64,000 nucleotides of DNA from Mesorhizobium sp. AR02. Its GTDB lineage: Bacteria > Pseudomonadota > Alphaproteobacteria > Rhizobiales > Rhizobiaceae. Made by a program: the position numbers and the translations under genes. Under the pieces are notes generated by a model. That model had not been told where the DNA came from. It saw only the letters and a list, made by a program, of their open reading frames with translations, and did no database searches. Shown here one piece after another: positions 35,385 through 44,250 of this stretch (the first letter of the stretch is position 1; every line of letters begins with the position of its first letter). The stretch is from contig NZ_CP080531.1 in NCBI RefSeq assembly GCF_024746835.1, forward strand, positions 2,294,001 through 2,358,000, written 5' to 3'.

Positions 35385-37319
35385 ATGAGCGAAGCCGTGG
35401 ACGCGAAACAGGCGCCGCTCGACGTCATCACCATCGGTCGCGCCTCCGTCGACCTCTACGGCCAGCAGATCGGCTCGCGGCTGGAGGACATTACGTCTTT
35501 CGCCAAGTCGGTCGGCGGCTGCCCGGCCAACATTTCGGTCGGCACGGCGAGACTTGGCCTGCGCTCGGCGCTGCTGACGCGCGTCGGCGACGAGCAGATG
35601 GGCCGCTTCATCCGCGAGCAGCTGAAGCGCGAAGGCGTCAACACCGACGGCCTGAAGACGGACAAGGAGCGGTTGACGGCTCTGGTGCTGCTTTCGGTCG
35701 AAAGCGAAGGCGTTTCACCGATGATCTTCTATCGCAGCGACTGCGCCGACATGGCGCTGGCGCCGGAGGATATCGACGAGGCGTTTATCTCTTCGGCGCG
35801 CGCGATCGTCGTCACCGGCACGCATTTTTCGCGTCCCAATAGCGACGCCGCCCAGCGCAAGGCGATCCGCATCATGAAGGCCAAGGGCGGCAAGGTCGTC
35901 TTCGACATCGACTACCGGCCGAACCTGTGGGGCCTCGCCGGCCATGCCGAAGGCTTCGAGCGCTATGTCAAATCGGACCGGGTCTCCGCCCAGTTGAAGA
36001 CAGTGCTGCCCGATTGCGATCTCATCGTCGGCACCGAGGAAGAGATCATGATCGCCTCGGGCGCCGACGACTGCCTGAGCGCGCTGAAGACGATCCGCGC
36101 GCTGTCTGCGGCCACCATCGTGTTGAAGCGCGGCGCCATGGGCTGCATCGTCTATGACGGACCGATCAGCGACGATCTCGAAGACGGCGTCGTCGGCAAG
36201 GGTTTCCCGATCGAGATCTACAATGTTCTGGGTGCGGGTGACGCCTTCATGTCGGGTTTCCTGCGCGGCTGGCTGGGTGGCGAAGACCATGCGACGGCGG
36301 CGACCTGGGCCAATGCCTGCGGCGCCTTTGCCGTGTCGCGGCTGCTGTGCGCGCCGGAATATCCGACCTTCGAGGAGCTGCAGTTCTTCCTCAAGAACGG
36401 CAGCAAATACAGGGCGTTGCGCAAGGACGAGGCGATCAACCACATCCATTGGGCGACGACCCGCCGGCGCGACATCCCCTCGCTGATGGCGCTCGCCTGC
36501 GACCACCGTGTCCAGCTCGAGGACGTCGCGGCCAAGACCGGTGCCGATCCGGCGCGCATCCGCGATTTCAAGGTGCTGGCGGTCAAGGCGGCCGCCAAGG
36601 TCGCCGCCGGTCGCGACGGCTATGGCATGCTGATCGACGAGAAGCATGGCCGCGAGGCGATGTTCGAATTCGCCAGGCATCCCTTCGCCTGGCTTGGCCG
36701 CCCGGTCGAACTGCCGGGCTCGCGGCCGCTGCGCTTCGAATTCTCGCAGGACATCGGTTCGCAGCTCACCGAATGGCCCGTCGACCATTGCATCAAGTGC
36801 CTGTGCTTCTATCACCCCGACGATCCAGCGGCCTTGAAGGAAGAGCAGCAGCAGAAATTGCGCTCGCTGTTCGAGGCCGCGCGCAAAGTCGGCCGGGAAT
36901 TGCTGGTCGAGATCATCGCCGGCAAGCACGGCAAGCTCGACGACACGACCATTCCGCGCGCGCTGGAAGAACTCTATGCGCTCGGCATCAAGCCCGACTG
37001 GTGGAAGCTCGAGCCGCAGGCGTCGGCCGGTGCCTGGACCAAGATCGAAGCGGTGATCCTGAAGCATGATCCCTGGTGCCGTGGTATCGTGCTGCTTGGG
37101 CTGGAAGCGCCACAGGACGAGCTGGAAGCGGCTTTTGCCGCCACCGCCAAGGCGCCGATCGTCAAGGGCTTTGCCGTCGGCCGCACCATCTTCGTGCACG
37201 CGGCCGAACAATGGCTGGCCGGCAAGATGTCGGATGACGAGGCTGTCGCCGACATGGCCTCGCGCTTCGAGCAACTGACCGAAGCTTGGCTTGCCGCGCG
37301 CGGCCGCAAGGCGGCATAA
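35385..37319 (+). CDS. iolC: 5-dehydro-2-deoxygluconokinase fused to DUF2090 domain
   Basis: 644 residues in two parts. Residues about 10-330 are a PfkB kinase: GGCPANISVGTARLG near the start and NVLGAGDAFMSGF (about 279-291) with the catalytic Asp; it phosphorylates 5-dehydro-2-deoxygluconate. Residues about 345-640 are a DUF2090 domain, a class I aldolase-like barrel (MALACDHRVQLED, GMLIDEKHGREAMF). In rhizobia this second half is thought to take over IolJ's aldolase step; no separate iolJ is in the window. First gene of the operon, with GGGAGG before ATG and candidate IolR sites upstream. Confidence 0.94.
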   Translation: MSEAVDAKQAPLDVITIGRASVDLYGQQIGSRLEDITSFAKSVGGCPANISVGTARLGLRSALLTRVGDEQMGRFIREQLKREGVNTDGLKTDKERLTALVLLSVESEGVSPMIFYRSDCADMALAPEDIDEAFISSARAIVVTGTHFSRPNSDAAQRKAIRIMKAKGGKVVFDIDYRPNLWGLAGHAEGFERYVKSDRVSAQLKTVLPDCDLIVGTEEEIMIASGADDCLSALKTIRALSAATIVLKRGAMGCIVYDGPISDDLEDGVVGKGFPIEIYNVLGAGDAFMSGFLRGWLGGEDHATAATWANACGAFAVSRLLCAPEYPTFEELQFFLKNGSKYRALRKDEAINHIHWATTRRRDIPSLMALACDHRVQLEDVAAKTGADPARIRDFKVLAVKAAAKVAAGRDGYGMLIDEKHGREAMFEFARHPFAWLGRPVELPGSRPLRFEFSQDIGSQLTEWPVDHCIKCLCFYHPDDPAALKEEQQQKLRSLFEAARKVGRELLVEIIAGKHGKLDDTTIPRALEELYALGIKPDWWKLEPQASAGAWTKIEAVILKHDPWCRGIVLLGLEAPQDELEAAFAATAKAPIVKGFAVGRTIFVHAAEQWLAGKMSDDEAVADMASRFEQLTEAWLAARGRKAA

Positions 37320-37353
37320 GAAGGCGCGGCATAAGGACTGCGGAGAAAACACC

Positions 37354-39205
37354 ATGAGCAAGACAATCCGCCTGACGATGGCGCAGGCGCTGACCCGCTT
37401 CCTGTCCCGCCAGATGACCGAGATCGACGGCAGGACAGTGCCTGTTTTCGGCGGTGTGTGGGCGATCTTCGGCCACGGCAATGTCGCCGGCATCGGCGAG
37501 GCGCTCTACCAGGTGCGCGACGAACTGCCGACCTTCCGCGCCCACAACGAGCAGGCGATGGCGCATGCAGCAATCGCCTACGCCAAGGCCAATTTCCGCC
37601 GCCGCTTCATGGCGGCAACCTCCTCGATCGGCCCAGGCGCGCTCAACATGGTGACGGCGGCAGCCCTTGCGCATGTAAACCGGTTGCCTGTGCTGTTTTT
37701 GCCTGGCGACGTCTTCGCCAATCGCATTCCGGATCCGGTGCTGCAGCAGGCCGAGGATTTCTCCGACGGGACGGCGACGGTCAATGACTGCTTCCGTCCG
37801 GTGTCACGCTATTTCGACCGCATCACCCGGCCGGAGCAGATCATCCCGGCGCTCAGCCGTGCCATGCAGGTGCTGACCGATCCCGCCGATTGCGGTCCGG
37901 TGACGCTGTCGCTCTGCCAGGATGTGCAGGCCGAGGCCTATGATTATCCCGAGAGCTTCTTCGCCGAGCGGGTCTGGCACCAGCGCCGGCCGCGCGCGGA
38001 CCGCCATGAGCTTGCCGCCGCTGTCGCAGCGCTCAAGGGTGCGAAGAAGCCGCTGGTCATCGCCGGCGGCGGTGTTCTTTACTCGCAGGCCTCCGATGAG
38101 CTGGCCAAATTCGTGCAAGGTGTCGGCATTCCGGTCTGTGAGACGCAAGGCGGCAAATCCTCACTGCCCGACGATCACCCGCTCAACATGGCCGCGGTCG
38201 GCGTCACCGGCACTTCTGCGGCGAACCGGCTTGCCGAAGAGGCCGATGTCGTGCTCGCCATCGGCACGCGCCTGCAGGATTTCACCACCGGTTCGTGGGC
38301 GCTGTTCAAGAATTCCGGCAAGACCATTATTGGGCTCAACGTGCAGCCTTTCGACGCCGGCAAGCACCGCGCGCTGCCGCTGGTCGCCGACGCGGCCGAG
38401 GGGCTCGCCGAACTCGGTGCGGCTCTGAAGGGCTGGAAGGCGCCTGCCGCCTGGACCGACAATGCGGCCACCGGCAAGAAGGCCTGGCAGGCCGATGCGG
38501 CCAAGGTGACGGCGTCGACCAACGCCGCTTTCCCGTCCGACGCGCAGGTGATCGGCGCCGTGCAGCGCGCCATGGGATCCGGCGTGACGCTGTTGCATGC
38601 CGCGGGCGGTCTGCCCGGCGAATTGCACAAGCTTTGGCAGGCGGGCGCGCCGGGCTCCTACCACGCCGAATACGGCTTCTCGACCATGGGTTACGAAATT
38701 GCCGGCGGGCTCGGCACCAAGATGGCGAAACCCGGCGAAGAGGTCGTCGTCATGATCGGCGACGGTTCCTATCTGATGCTGAATTCCGAGATCGCCACCT
38801 CGGTGATGCTTGGCCTCAAACTCACCATCGTGCTGCTCGACAACCGTGGCTATGGCTGCATCAACCGGCTGCAGATGGCAACCGGCGGCGCCAACTTCAA
38901 CAATCTCCTGAAGGACTCGCGCCACGAGATCCTGCCAGACATCGACTTTGCCGCGCATGCGGCGAGCATGGGCGCAATCGCCGAGAAAGTGCCGTCGATC
39001 GCCGGCTTGGAAAACGCGCTCCAGAAAGCCAAAAAAGAACGACCGCACCACCGTGCTGGTCATCGACACCGATCCGCTGGTCTCCACCGATGCCGGTGGC
39101 CATTGGTGGGATGTGGCGGTGCCGGAAGTCTCCGCGCGGCCGCAGGTCAACGCGGCGCGCAAGGCCTATGACGAGAAGCGGCAGATGCAGACCATCGGCG
39201 ATTGA
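37354..39205 (+). CDS. iolD: Trihydroxycyclohexane-1,2-dione hydrolase, frameshifted near the C terminus
   Basis: ThDP-dependent enzyme that opens the inositol-derived ring to 5-deoxy-glucuronate. GGAGAAAAC precedes ATG 37354; the usual start motif MSKTIRLTMAQALTRFL follows. Pyrimidine-domain region HNEQAMAHAAIAYAKA carries the catalytic Glu, and MIGDGSYLMLNSEI (about 468) is the ThDP/Mg motif. The frame breaks at AAAAAA (39031-39036): before it the protein reads LQKAKK, after it NDRTTVLVIDTD continues in the next frame to TGA 39205. With five A's the product is about 616 residues, the family length. As written, the chain ends in 50 unrelated residues. A homopolymer miscall is the simplest explanation. 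Confidence 0.9.
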
Positions 39206-39226
39206 TGCTAAGTCAGCGCCGCCCCC

Positions 39227-39366
39227 TACCTCCCCCTTGTGGGGAGGTCGGACCGAAGGTCCGGGTGGGGTCTGGCGCCGCACCCCCACCCCGCTGCTTC
39301 GCAGCGACTTGCCGGGGCGAGCCGCGGGTCTCGCCGGTCCTTCGGACCCCCCACAAGGGGAAGGTA
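39227..39366. repeat. 140-bp imperfect palindrome between iolD and iolE
   Basis: Left arm TACCTCCCCCTTGTGGGG (39227-39244) pairs with right arm CCCCACAAGGGGAAGGTA (39349-39366). Further inside, GGACCGAAGGTCC pairs with GGTCCTTCGGACC. The middle is G/C-rich with GCTGCTTCGCAGC as its own hairpin. This CCTTGTGGGGAGG...CGGGTGGGG type is a known class of Mesorhizobium intergenic repeat. It is transcribed within the operon and would fold into a long stem. Confidence 0.75.
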
Positions 39367-39393
39367 GATACGAACTAAGACTGGAGTGACGAC

Positions 39394-40311
39394 TTGAAAG
39401 CCAAACTGGGCATGTCCCCCATTGCGTGGTGGAACGATGATCTTGCGGAACTCAGCGATGACGTGTCGCTGGAGGAGTGCCTGCGCCAGTCGCGTTCGGC
39501 CGGCTTCACCGGCATGGAGATGGGCCGGCGTTTTCCCAACGACCCCGCTGTCATGCTGCCGATTTTGAAGGCAGCCGACGTGACGCTGTGCGGCGGCTGG
39601 TTTTCGGGCACGCTGGTCGATGAGGAGATGGGCAAGAACAAGGATCGCATCCAGCCGATGATCGACCTGTTCAAGGCAGTCAACGCGCCTTGTATCGTCT
39701 ATGGCGAGGTCGGCCGCTCGATCCAGGGCGACCGCTCCAAGCCGCTCGCCACCAAGCCGAAACTTTCTGGCGACGAGATGAAGGCCTATGCAAGGCGCCT
39801 GACGGAATTCGGCGAATGGTGTGCGGAGCAAGGCATGCCGCTGTCCTACCACCATCATATGGCGGCTGTGGTCGAGACCGAGCCGGAGCTCGACGCCTTC
39901 ATGCGCCATTCCGGCGAAGGCATTCCGCTGCTGCTCGATGCCGGTCATCTGGCCTTCGCCGGCGGCGATGTGCTGCGCGCCATCAACAACCACCACAAGC
40001 GCATCAGCCATGTGCATGTGAAGGATGTGCGCATGGGCGTGATTGACGGGCTCGACCGCACCAAGCAGTCCTTCCTCGATGCCGTGGCGCTCGGCGCCTT
40101 CACCGTGCCGGGCGACGGCTCGCTGGATTTCGGCGCCATCGTGCAACGCTTCGCCGACCATGGCTATGAAGGCTGGTTCGTGGTCGAGGCCGAGCAGGAC
40201 CCCAAGAAGAACCCGCCGCTCAAGATGGCGCAGGTCGGCCACAAGGAATTGATGCGTGTGATGACCGCCGCCGGCTACACCGTCGAAACCCAAGGGTTCC
40301 CGAATGCCTGA
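39394..40311 (+). CDS. iolE: myo-inosose-2 dehydratase
   Basis: 305-residue xylose-isomerase-like barrel that removes water from scyllo-inosose. Metal-ligand motifs are present: YHHHMAAVVET, LLLDAGHLAFAGGD, HVHVKDVR and WFVVEAEQD. The start is TTG 39394 with GGAG 8 bases upstream; no ATG fits as well. MKAKLGMSPIAWWNDD is the family N terminus. The rhizopine gene mocC encodes a related enzyme, but the operon position is that of iolE. Confidence 0.93.
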   Translation: MKAKLGMSPIAWWNDDLAELSDDVSLEECLRQSRSAGFTGMEMGRRFPNDPAVMLPILKAADVTLCGGWFSGTLVDEEMGKNKDRIQPMIDLFKAVNAPCIVYGEVGRSIQGDRSKPLATKPKLSGDEMKAYARRLTEFGEWCAEQGMPLSYHHHMAAVVETEPELDAFMRHSGEGIPLLLDAGHLAFAGGDVLRAINNHHKRISHVHVKDVRMGVIDGLDRTKQSFLDAVALGAFTVPGDGSLDFGAIVQRFADHGYEGWFVVEAEQDPKKNPPLKMAQVGHKELMRVMTAAGYTVETQGFPNA

Positions 40312-40354
40312 CGCGATGGGTTCACGGCGAAGCAGGTTGCTGTAGATTGGCGCG

Positions 40355-40573
40355 ATGAAAGATTCCGAGCACCCGTTCTTCCGGCCCTTATGGCGGCGTG
40401 TCGCTGTCGTCGCCGTCTGCGTCATCTGGTCGATCATCGAGTTCGCCACCGGCACACCATTCTGGGGCGTCATCGCGCTAGGCTTCGCCGGCTATGGCGT
40501 CTGGCAGTTTTTCTATCTCTACAAGCCGGCCGACGAGAACAAGGCGACGGCCGAGGCCGAACCGAAGGAGTAA
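40355..40573 (+). CDS. Small membrane protein between iolE and iolB (DUF3329-like)
   Basis: 72 residues, HPFFRPLWRRVAVVAVCVIW followed by a second hydrophobic stretch (about 38-55) and a charged tail. The N terminus resembles DUF3329 proteins of rhizobia. Two membrane spans with the basic RR in the cytosol are likely. It lies 43 bp after iolE and 4 bp before iolB, so it is co-transcribed, but no link to inositol is known. Confidence 0.7.
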   Translation: MKDSEHPFFRPLWRRVAVVAVCVIWSIIEFATGTPFWGVIALGFAGYGVWQFFYLYKPADENKATAEAEPKE

Positions 40574-40577
40574 CCCG

Positions 40578-41390
40578 ATGTCGAAGCTGCTGGTAAAGGC
40601 CGACAAGGGCCATGGCCGCGTCGCCCATGTGACGCCGAAAAGCGCCGGCTGGACCTATGTCGGTTTCGACCTGCATCGGCTGCGACCCGGCGAAAGTGCC
40701 TCGGGAAAGACGGACGATCGCGAAGTCTGCCTGGTGTTCGTCACCGGCAAGGGCACGGCGAAAGCCGGCGGCAAGGATCTCGGCCTGCTCGGCGAACGCA
40801 TGTCACCCTTCGAAGGCAAGCCGTGGTCCGTCTATGTACCCGAGGGATCGGACTGGTCGGTGACAGCCGATACGGACCTCGAACTCGCGGTCTGCTCGGC
40901 GCCCGGCCTCGGCGGCGGGCTGCCGGTCCGGGTGATCGGACCCGACGATCTCGGCCAGGAGGTGCGCGGTAAGGGCACCAACACGCGCTACGTCACCAAC
41001 ATCCTGCCGGAAGGCAAGCCGGCGGACTCGCTGCTGGTGGTCGAGGTCATCACGCCCGGCGGCCACACGTCGAGCTATCCGCCGCACAAGCACGACCAGG
41101 ACAATCTGCCAGCTGAATCCTATCTCGAGGAGACCTATTACCACCGCCTCAACCCGCCGCAGGGCTTTGCCTTCCAGCGCGTCTATACCGACGCCGACAA
41201 GGATGGCCATCGGGCGCTCGACGAAGCGATGGCGATCGAGGATGGCGATGTCGTGCTGGTGCCCAAGGGTTATCACCCCTGCGCCGCCTGCCATGGCTAC
41301 GACCTCTATTATCTCAACGTCATGGCCGGACCGAAGCGGACGTGGAAATTCCACAATGCACCCGAGCACGAATGGTTGATGAAGGCCTGA
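40578..41390 (+). CDS. iolB: 5-deoxy-glucuronate isomerase
   Basis: 270-residue double cupin that isomerises 5-deoxy-glucuronate to 5-dehydro-2-deoxygluconate, the IolC substrate. Cupin motifs: TPGGHTSSYPPHKHDQD, EETYYHRLNPPQGFAFQRVY, LVPKGYHPCAACHGYDLYYL. Start at 40578 (MSKLLVKADKGHGRVA) with GAAGGAG upstream; the frame is open further 5' but overlaps the small membrane gene. It is the last iol gene here; iolA is absent from the window. Confidence 0.94.
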   Translation: MSKLLVKADKGHGRVAHVTPKSAGWTYVGFDLHRLRPGESASGKTDDREVCLVFVTGKGTAKAGGKDLGLLGERMSPFEGKPWSVYVPEGSDWSVTADTDLELAVCSAPGLGGGLPVRVIGPDDLGQEVRGKGTNTRYVTNILPEGKPADSLLVVEVITPGGHTSSYPPHKHDQDNLPAESYLEETYYHRLNPPQGFAFQRVYTDADKDGHRALDEAMAIEDGDVVLVPKGYHPCAACHGYDLYYLNVMAGPKRTWKFHNAPEHEWLMKA

Positions 41391-41541
41391 CCGGTCCGGG
41401 ATTCCGATTGAACCTATTGGTCCAGCTGGGAAAAATCGTCGGCTAAGGACCTGTGGGGTCGATTTGCCTTCGAAAACCCTTCAAAGCTTCGTCAATCCGT
41501 CATGGAAATCACCTATGGCAGCGGGCTGACGAGGATTTTCG

Positions 41542-42249
41542 ATGCGCTACGCCATCTATTTTACCCCGAGGCAGGACGAACCGCTGGCGCGGATCGCCGC
41601 CAACTGGCTGGGCCGCGACCCGTTCGGCGCGGCGACAAGGCCGGTCGAGGCCGTGGCCGATTTGTCGGCGGCGGAAGTCGCCTTCCACACCGCTTCGGCA
41701 CGCCGCTATGGCTTCCACGCGACGCTGAAAGCCCCCTTCCGCCTGGCAGCCAACGAGACCGAGACCTCGCTGCGCGCGGGGCTCGACCATTTTGCCGAAG
41801 CGACCCCGGTGGTGACGATCCCGCGGCTCGTCGTCAGCCAGATCGACAGCTTCTTCGCGCTGGTGCCGGAGGGGCCGTTGCCTTCGCTCAACCGCTTCGC
41901 CGACGACGTCGTGCGCGATTTCGACCGGTTCCGCGCGCCGCTGACCGAGGCCGAGATCGAGCGGCGCAGCCCGGATTCGCTGAAGCCGGCCGAGTTCCGC
42001 AATCTCTGCCAGTGGGGCTACCCCTATGTCTTCGAGACCTTTCGTTTCCACATGACGCTGTCCGGCCGGGCGGGGCCACAGGAAAGCCCCCGTTTGCGCG
42101 CAGCAATCGACAGCCTGTTCGCGGAGGTTCTGCGGCAGCCTGTGCTGGTGGACGCGCTGACACTGTTTGTCGAACCCGAACCCGGTGCGCCGTTCATGGT
42201 GCTTTCCCAGCACGCGCTGGGACGCCGCCCGGCCAGAAGAATCGCCTGA
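41542..42249 (+). CDS. DUF1045 phosphonate-locus protein, 2H-phosphoesterase-like
   Basis: 235 residues. Two H-x-T motifs, GFHATLKAPF (about 55) and FHMTLSGRA (about 172), place it in the 2H phosphoesterase fold, which cleaves cyclic phosphates. It is adjacent to phnM and phnN, 51 bp upstream, as in many Rhizobiales. The C-P lyase route yields a ribosyl 1,2-cyclic phosphate that PhnP opens; no phnP is seen here, so this protein may do that job. That role is an inference. Start ATG 41542 has GAGGA upstream. Confidence 0.8.
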   Translation: MRYAIYFTPRQDEPLARIAANWLGRDPFGAATRPVEAVADLSAAEVAFHTASARRYGFHATLKAPFRLAANETETSLRAGLDHFAEATPVVTIPRLVVSQIDSFFALVPEGPLPSLNRFADDVVRDFDRFRAPLTEAEIERRSPDSLKPAEFRNLCQWGYPYVFETFRFHMTLSGRAGPQESPRLRAAIDSLFAEVLRQPVLVDALTLFVEPEPGAPFMVLSQHALGRRPARRIA

Positions 42250-42300
42250 ATAACTCCAGCCGGAATTGCTCCGGCCAGGAATAACCAAGGACTGCCTGAA

Positions 42301-43440
42301 ATGACCGCCGAGACCGTTCTTTCCAACGCCCGCATCGTGCTTGCCGACGAGATCGTCGAGGGTTCGCTGGTGCTGCGTGACGGCTTTATCGCCGGCATCG
42401 ATGCAGGTTCTGGCCGGACTGGCGAGGATATGGGCGGCGACTATGTCATTCCCGGGCTGGTCGAACTGCACACCGACCATCTCGAAGGCCACTATGCGCC
42501 ACGGCCGAAAGTGCGCTGGAACCCGATCGCCGCGGTGCTTGCCCATGACGCGCAGGTGGCGACCGCCGGCATCACCACCGTGCTCGACGCCTTGCGCGTC
42601 GGCATGGACGAGGACGCAGATCTGACATCGACCGACATCCGCAAGCTGGCCGACGCGATCGAGGATAGCGTCGCGCAGGACCGGTTGCGGGCCGACCATT
42701 TCATTCATCTGCGCTGCGAGGTTTCGGCGCCGGACTGCCTGCAGGCCTTCGCCAATTTCGATCAGGACGACCGGGTCAAGCTGGCATCGCTGATGGACCA
42801 TGCCCCCGGCCAGCGCCAGTTCGTCAATCTCGAAACCTATGCCTACTATTACCAGCGCAAGCTGAAGCTGACCGACCGCGACTTCAAATTGTTCTGCGAA
42901 AAGCGAATGGCGGAATCAGCGCGCAATTCGGCGCCGAACCGCGCGGTGATCGCCGCCGCCTGCCACGAGCGCGGCATCGTGCTGGCCAGCCATGACGACG
43001 CCACATCAGGCCATGTCGACGAGGCGATCGAGCAAGGCGTGCGCGTTGCCGAGTTCCCGACCACCGAGGAAGCCGCGCGTGCTTCGAAGGCTGCCGGCCT
43101 CGGCGTGCTGATGGGCGCGCCCAACGTCATGCGCGGCGCCTCGCATTCGGGCAATGTCTCGGCACGCACGCTGGCCAGCGACGGCCTGCTCGACATCCTG
43201 TCGTCCGACTATATTCCCTTCAGCCTGATCCAGTCGGCCTTCTTCCTCGGTGATATGGTCGAAGGCATTTCGCTGCCGCAGGCGGTCGCCATGGTGTCGA
43301 AGAACCCGGCCGAAGCCGTTGGCCTCAACGACCGCGGCATCATCGAGCAAGGCCGCCGCGCCGATCTGGTGCGCGTGCGCGTCGATGACCATGTTCCGGT
43401 CGTGCGCACCGTCTGGCGGCAGGGACGCCGGGTCGCATGA
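42301..43440 (+). CDS. phnM: Ribose 1-methylphosphonate 5-triphosphate diphosphatase
   Basis: 379-residue amidohydrolase-fold enzyme of the C-P lyase pathway that removes pyrophosphate from the alkylphosphonate triphosphate intermediate. Metal ligands: PGLVELHTDHLEGHY (with the family HTDH), VLASHDDATSGHVDE and RGASHSGNVSA; NPAEAVGLNDRG at the end. The start ATG 42301 opens MTAETVLSNARIVLADE, standard for PhnM. It overlaps phnN by 4 bp. The C-P lyase core (phnG-L) is not in the window. Confidence 0.94.
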   Translation: MTAETVLSNARIVLADEIVEGSLVLRDGFIAGIDAGSGRTGEDMGGDYVIPGLVELHTDHLEGHYAPRPKVRWNPIAAVLAHDAQVATAGITTVLDALRVGMDEDADLTSTDIRKLADAIEDSVAQDRLRADHFIHLRCEVSAPDCLQAFANFDQDDRVKLASLMDHAPGQRQFVNLETYAYYYQRKLKLTDRDFKLFCEKRMAESARNSAPNRAVIAAACHERGIVLASHDDATSGHVDEAIEQGVRVAEFPTTEEAARASKAAGLGVLMGAPNVMRGASHSGNVSARTLASDGLLDILSSDYIPFSLIQSAFFLGDMVEGISLPQAVAMVSKNPAEAVGLNDRGIIEQGRRADLVRVRVDDHVPVVRTVWRQGRRVA

Positions 43441-44066
43441 TGGTGTCGGCCTTGATCGAGCGTGAATTGTCCGCTGAAACGTTTCCAATCCGCCATGGCG
43501 TCTTTGTTGCCGTCGTGGGCCCAAGTGGCGCCGGCAAGGACACGGTGATCGGCTACGCCCGCGCCCTCTTTGCCGACGAGAGCCGGCTGGAGTTCGTCCG
43601 CCGCGTCATCACCAGGCCGAGCGATGCGGCGAGCGAGGATCACGACACGCTGGCCGACGCCGCCTTTGTCGAAGCCGAGGCCGATGGCGCCTTCGCCATC
43701 TCCTGGGAGGCGCATGGTCTGCGCTATGGCCTGCCGGCCGATGTCGACTGGTCGGTCGCCAATGGCCATGTCGCGGTGGCGAACGTATCGCGGGCGATCA
43801 TCCCCTCCTTGCGCGAGCGCTATGCCAATCTGGCCATTGTCGAGATCACCGCCTCGCACGGCGTTCTTGCCGAGCGGCTGGCGATGCGCGGCCGCGAGTC
43901 GCGCGGCGAAGTGCTGGCTCGCCTGGCACGCAGCGCCAATGTGACCCTGTCCGGTCCCGGCGTCACCACGATCGACAATAGCGGCCCGCGCGAGGTGGCC
44001 GGCGAACGCTTCGCCGAGCTGCTGCGCAAGGCGATGGCCTTCTCCGACATGTCGGGTCTGATCTGA
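43437..44066 (+). CDS. phnN: Ribose 1,5-bisphosphate phosphokinase
   Basis: 209 residues of the guanylate-kinase-like fold. P-loop GPSGAGKDTV (about 23-32). It makes PRPP from ribose 1,5-bisphosphate at the end of the phosphonate route. Other features: FVRRVITRPSD, the nucleotide-binding stretch SWEAHGLRYGLP, and LAMRGRESRGEVLARLARS. Its ATG overlaps the phnM stop (ATGATG), so it is translationally coupled; a second ATG one codon on is also usable. Confidence 0.92.
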   Translation: MMVSALIERELSAETFPIRHGVFVAVVGPSGAGKDTVIGYARALFADESRLEFVRRVITRPSDAASEDHDTLADAAFVEAEADGAFAISWEAHGLRYGLPADVDWSVANGHVAVANVSRAIIPSLRERYANLAIVEITASHGVLAERLAMRGRESRGEVLARLARSANVTLSGPGVTTIDNSGPREVAGERFAELLRKAMAFSDMSGLI

Positions 44067-44250
44067 TTTAGACGTGCATCCATGGACCTCAGCGCGTGTG
44101 GCTCGCCATTGGCGCTTCGCTTGCTTTCCCGTTGCCTCCCGCGCGCTATGTTGTGCTGACCACACAAGTGATTCCGGTGATTCCGGGTTACGCTTTCCGG
44201 GAAACCGGCTCAGAAAATCCGGGTCGAACGAGACATTACAGGAAGCCTTG

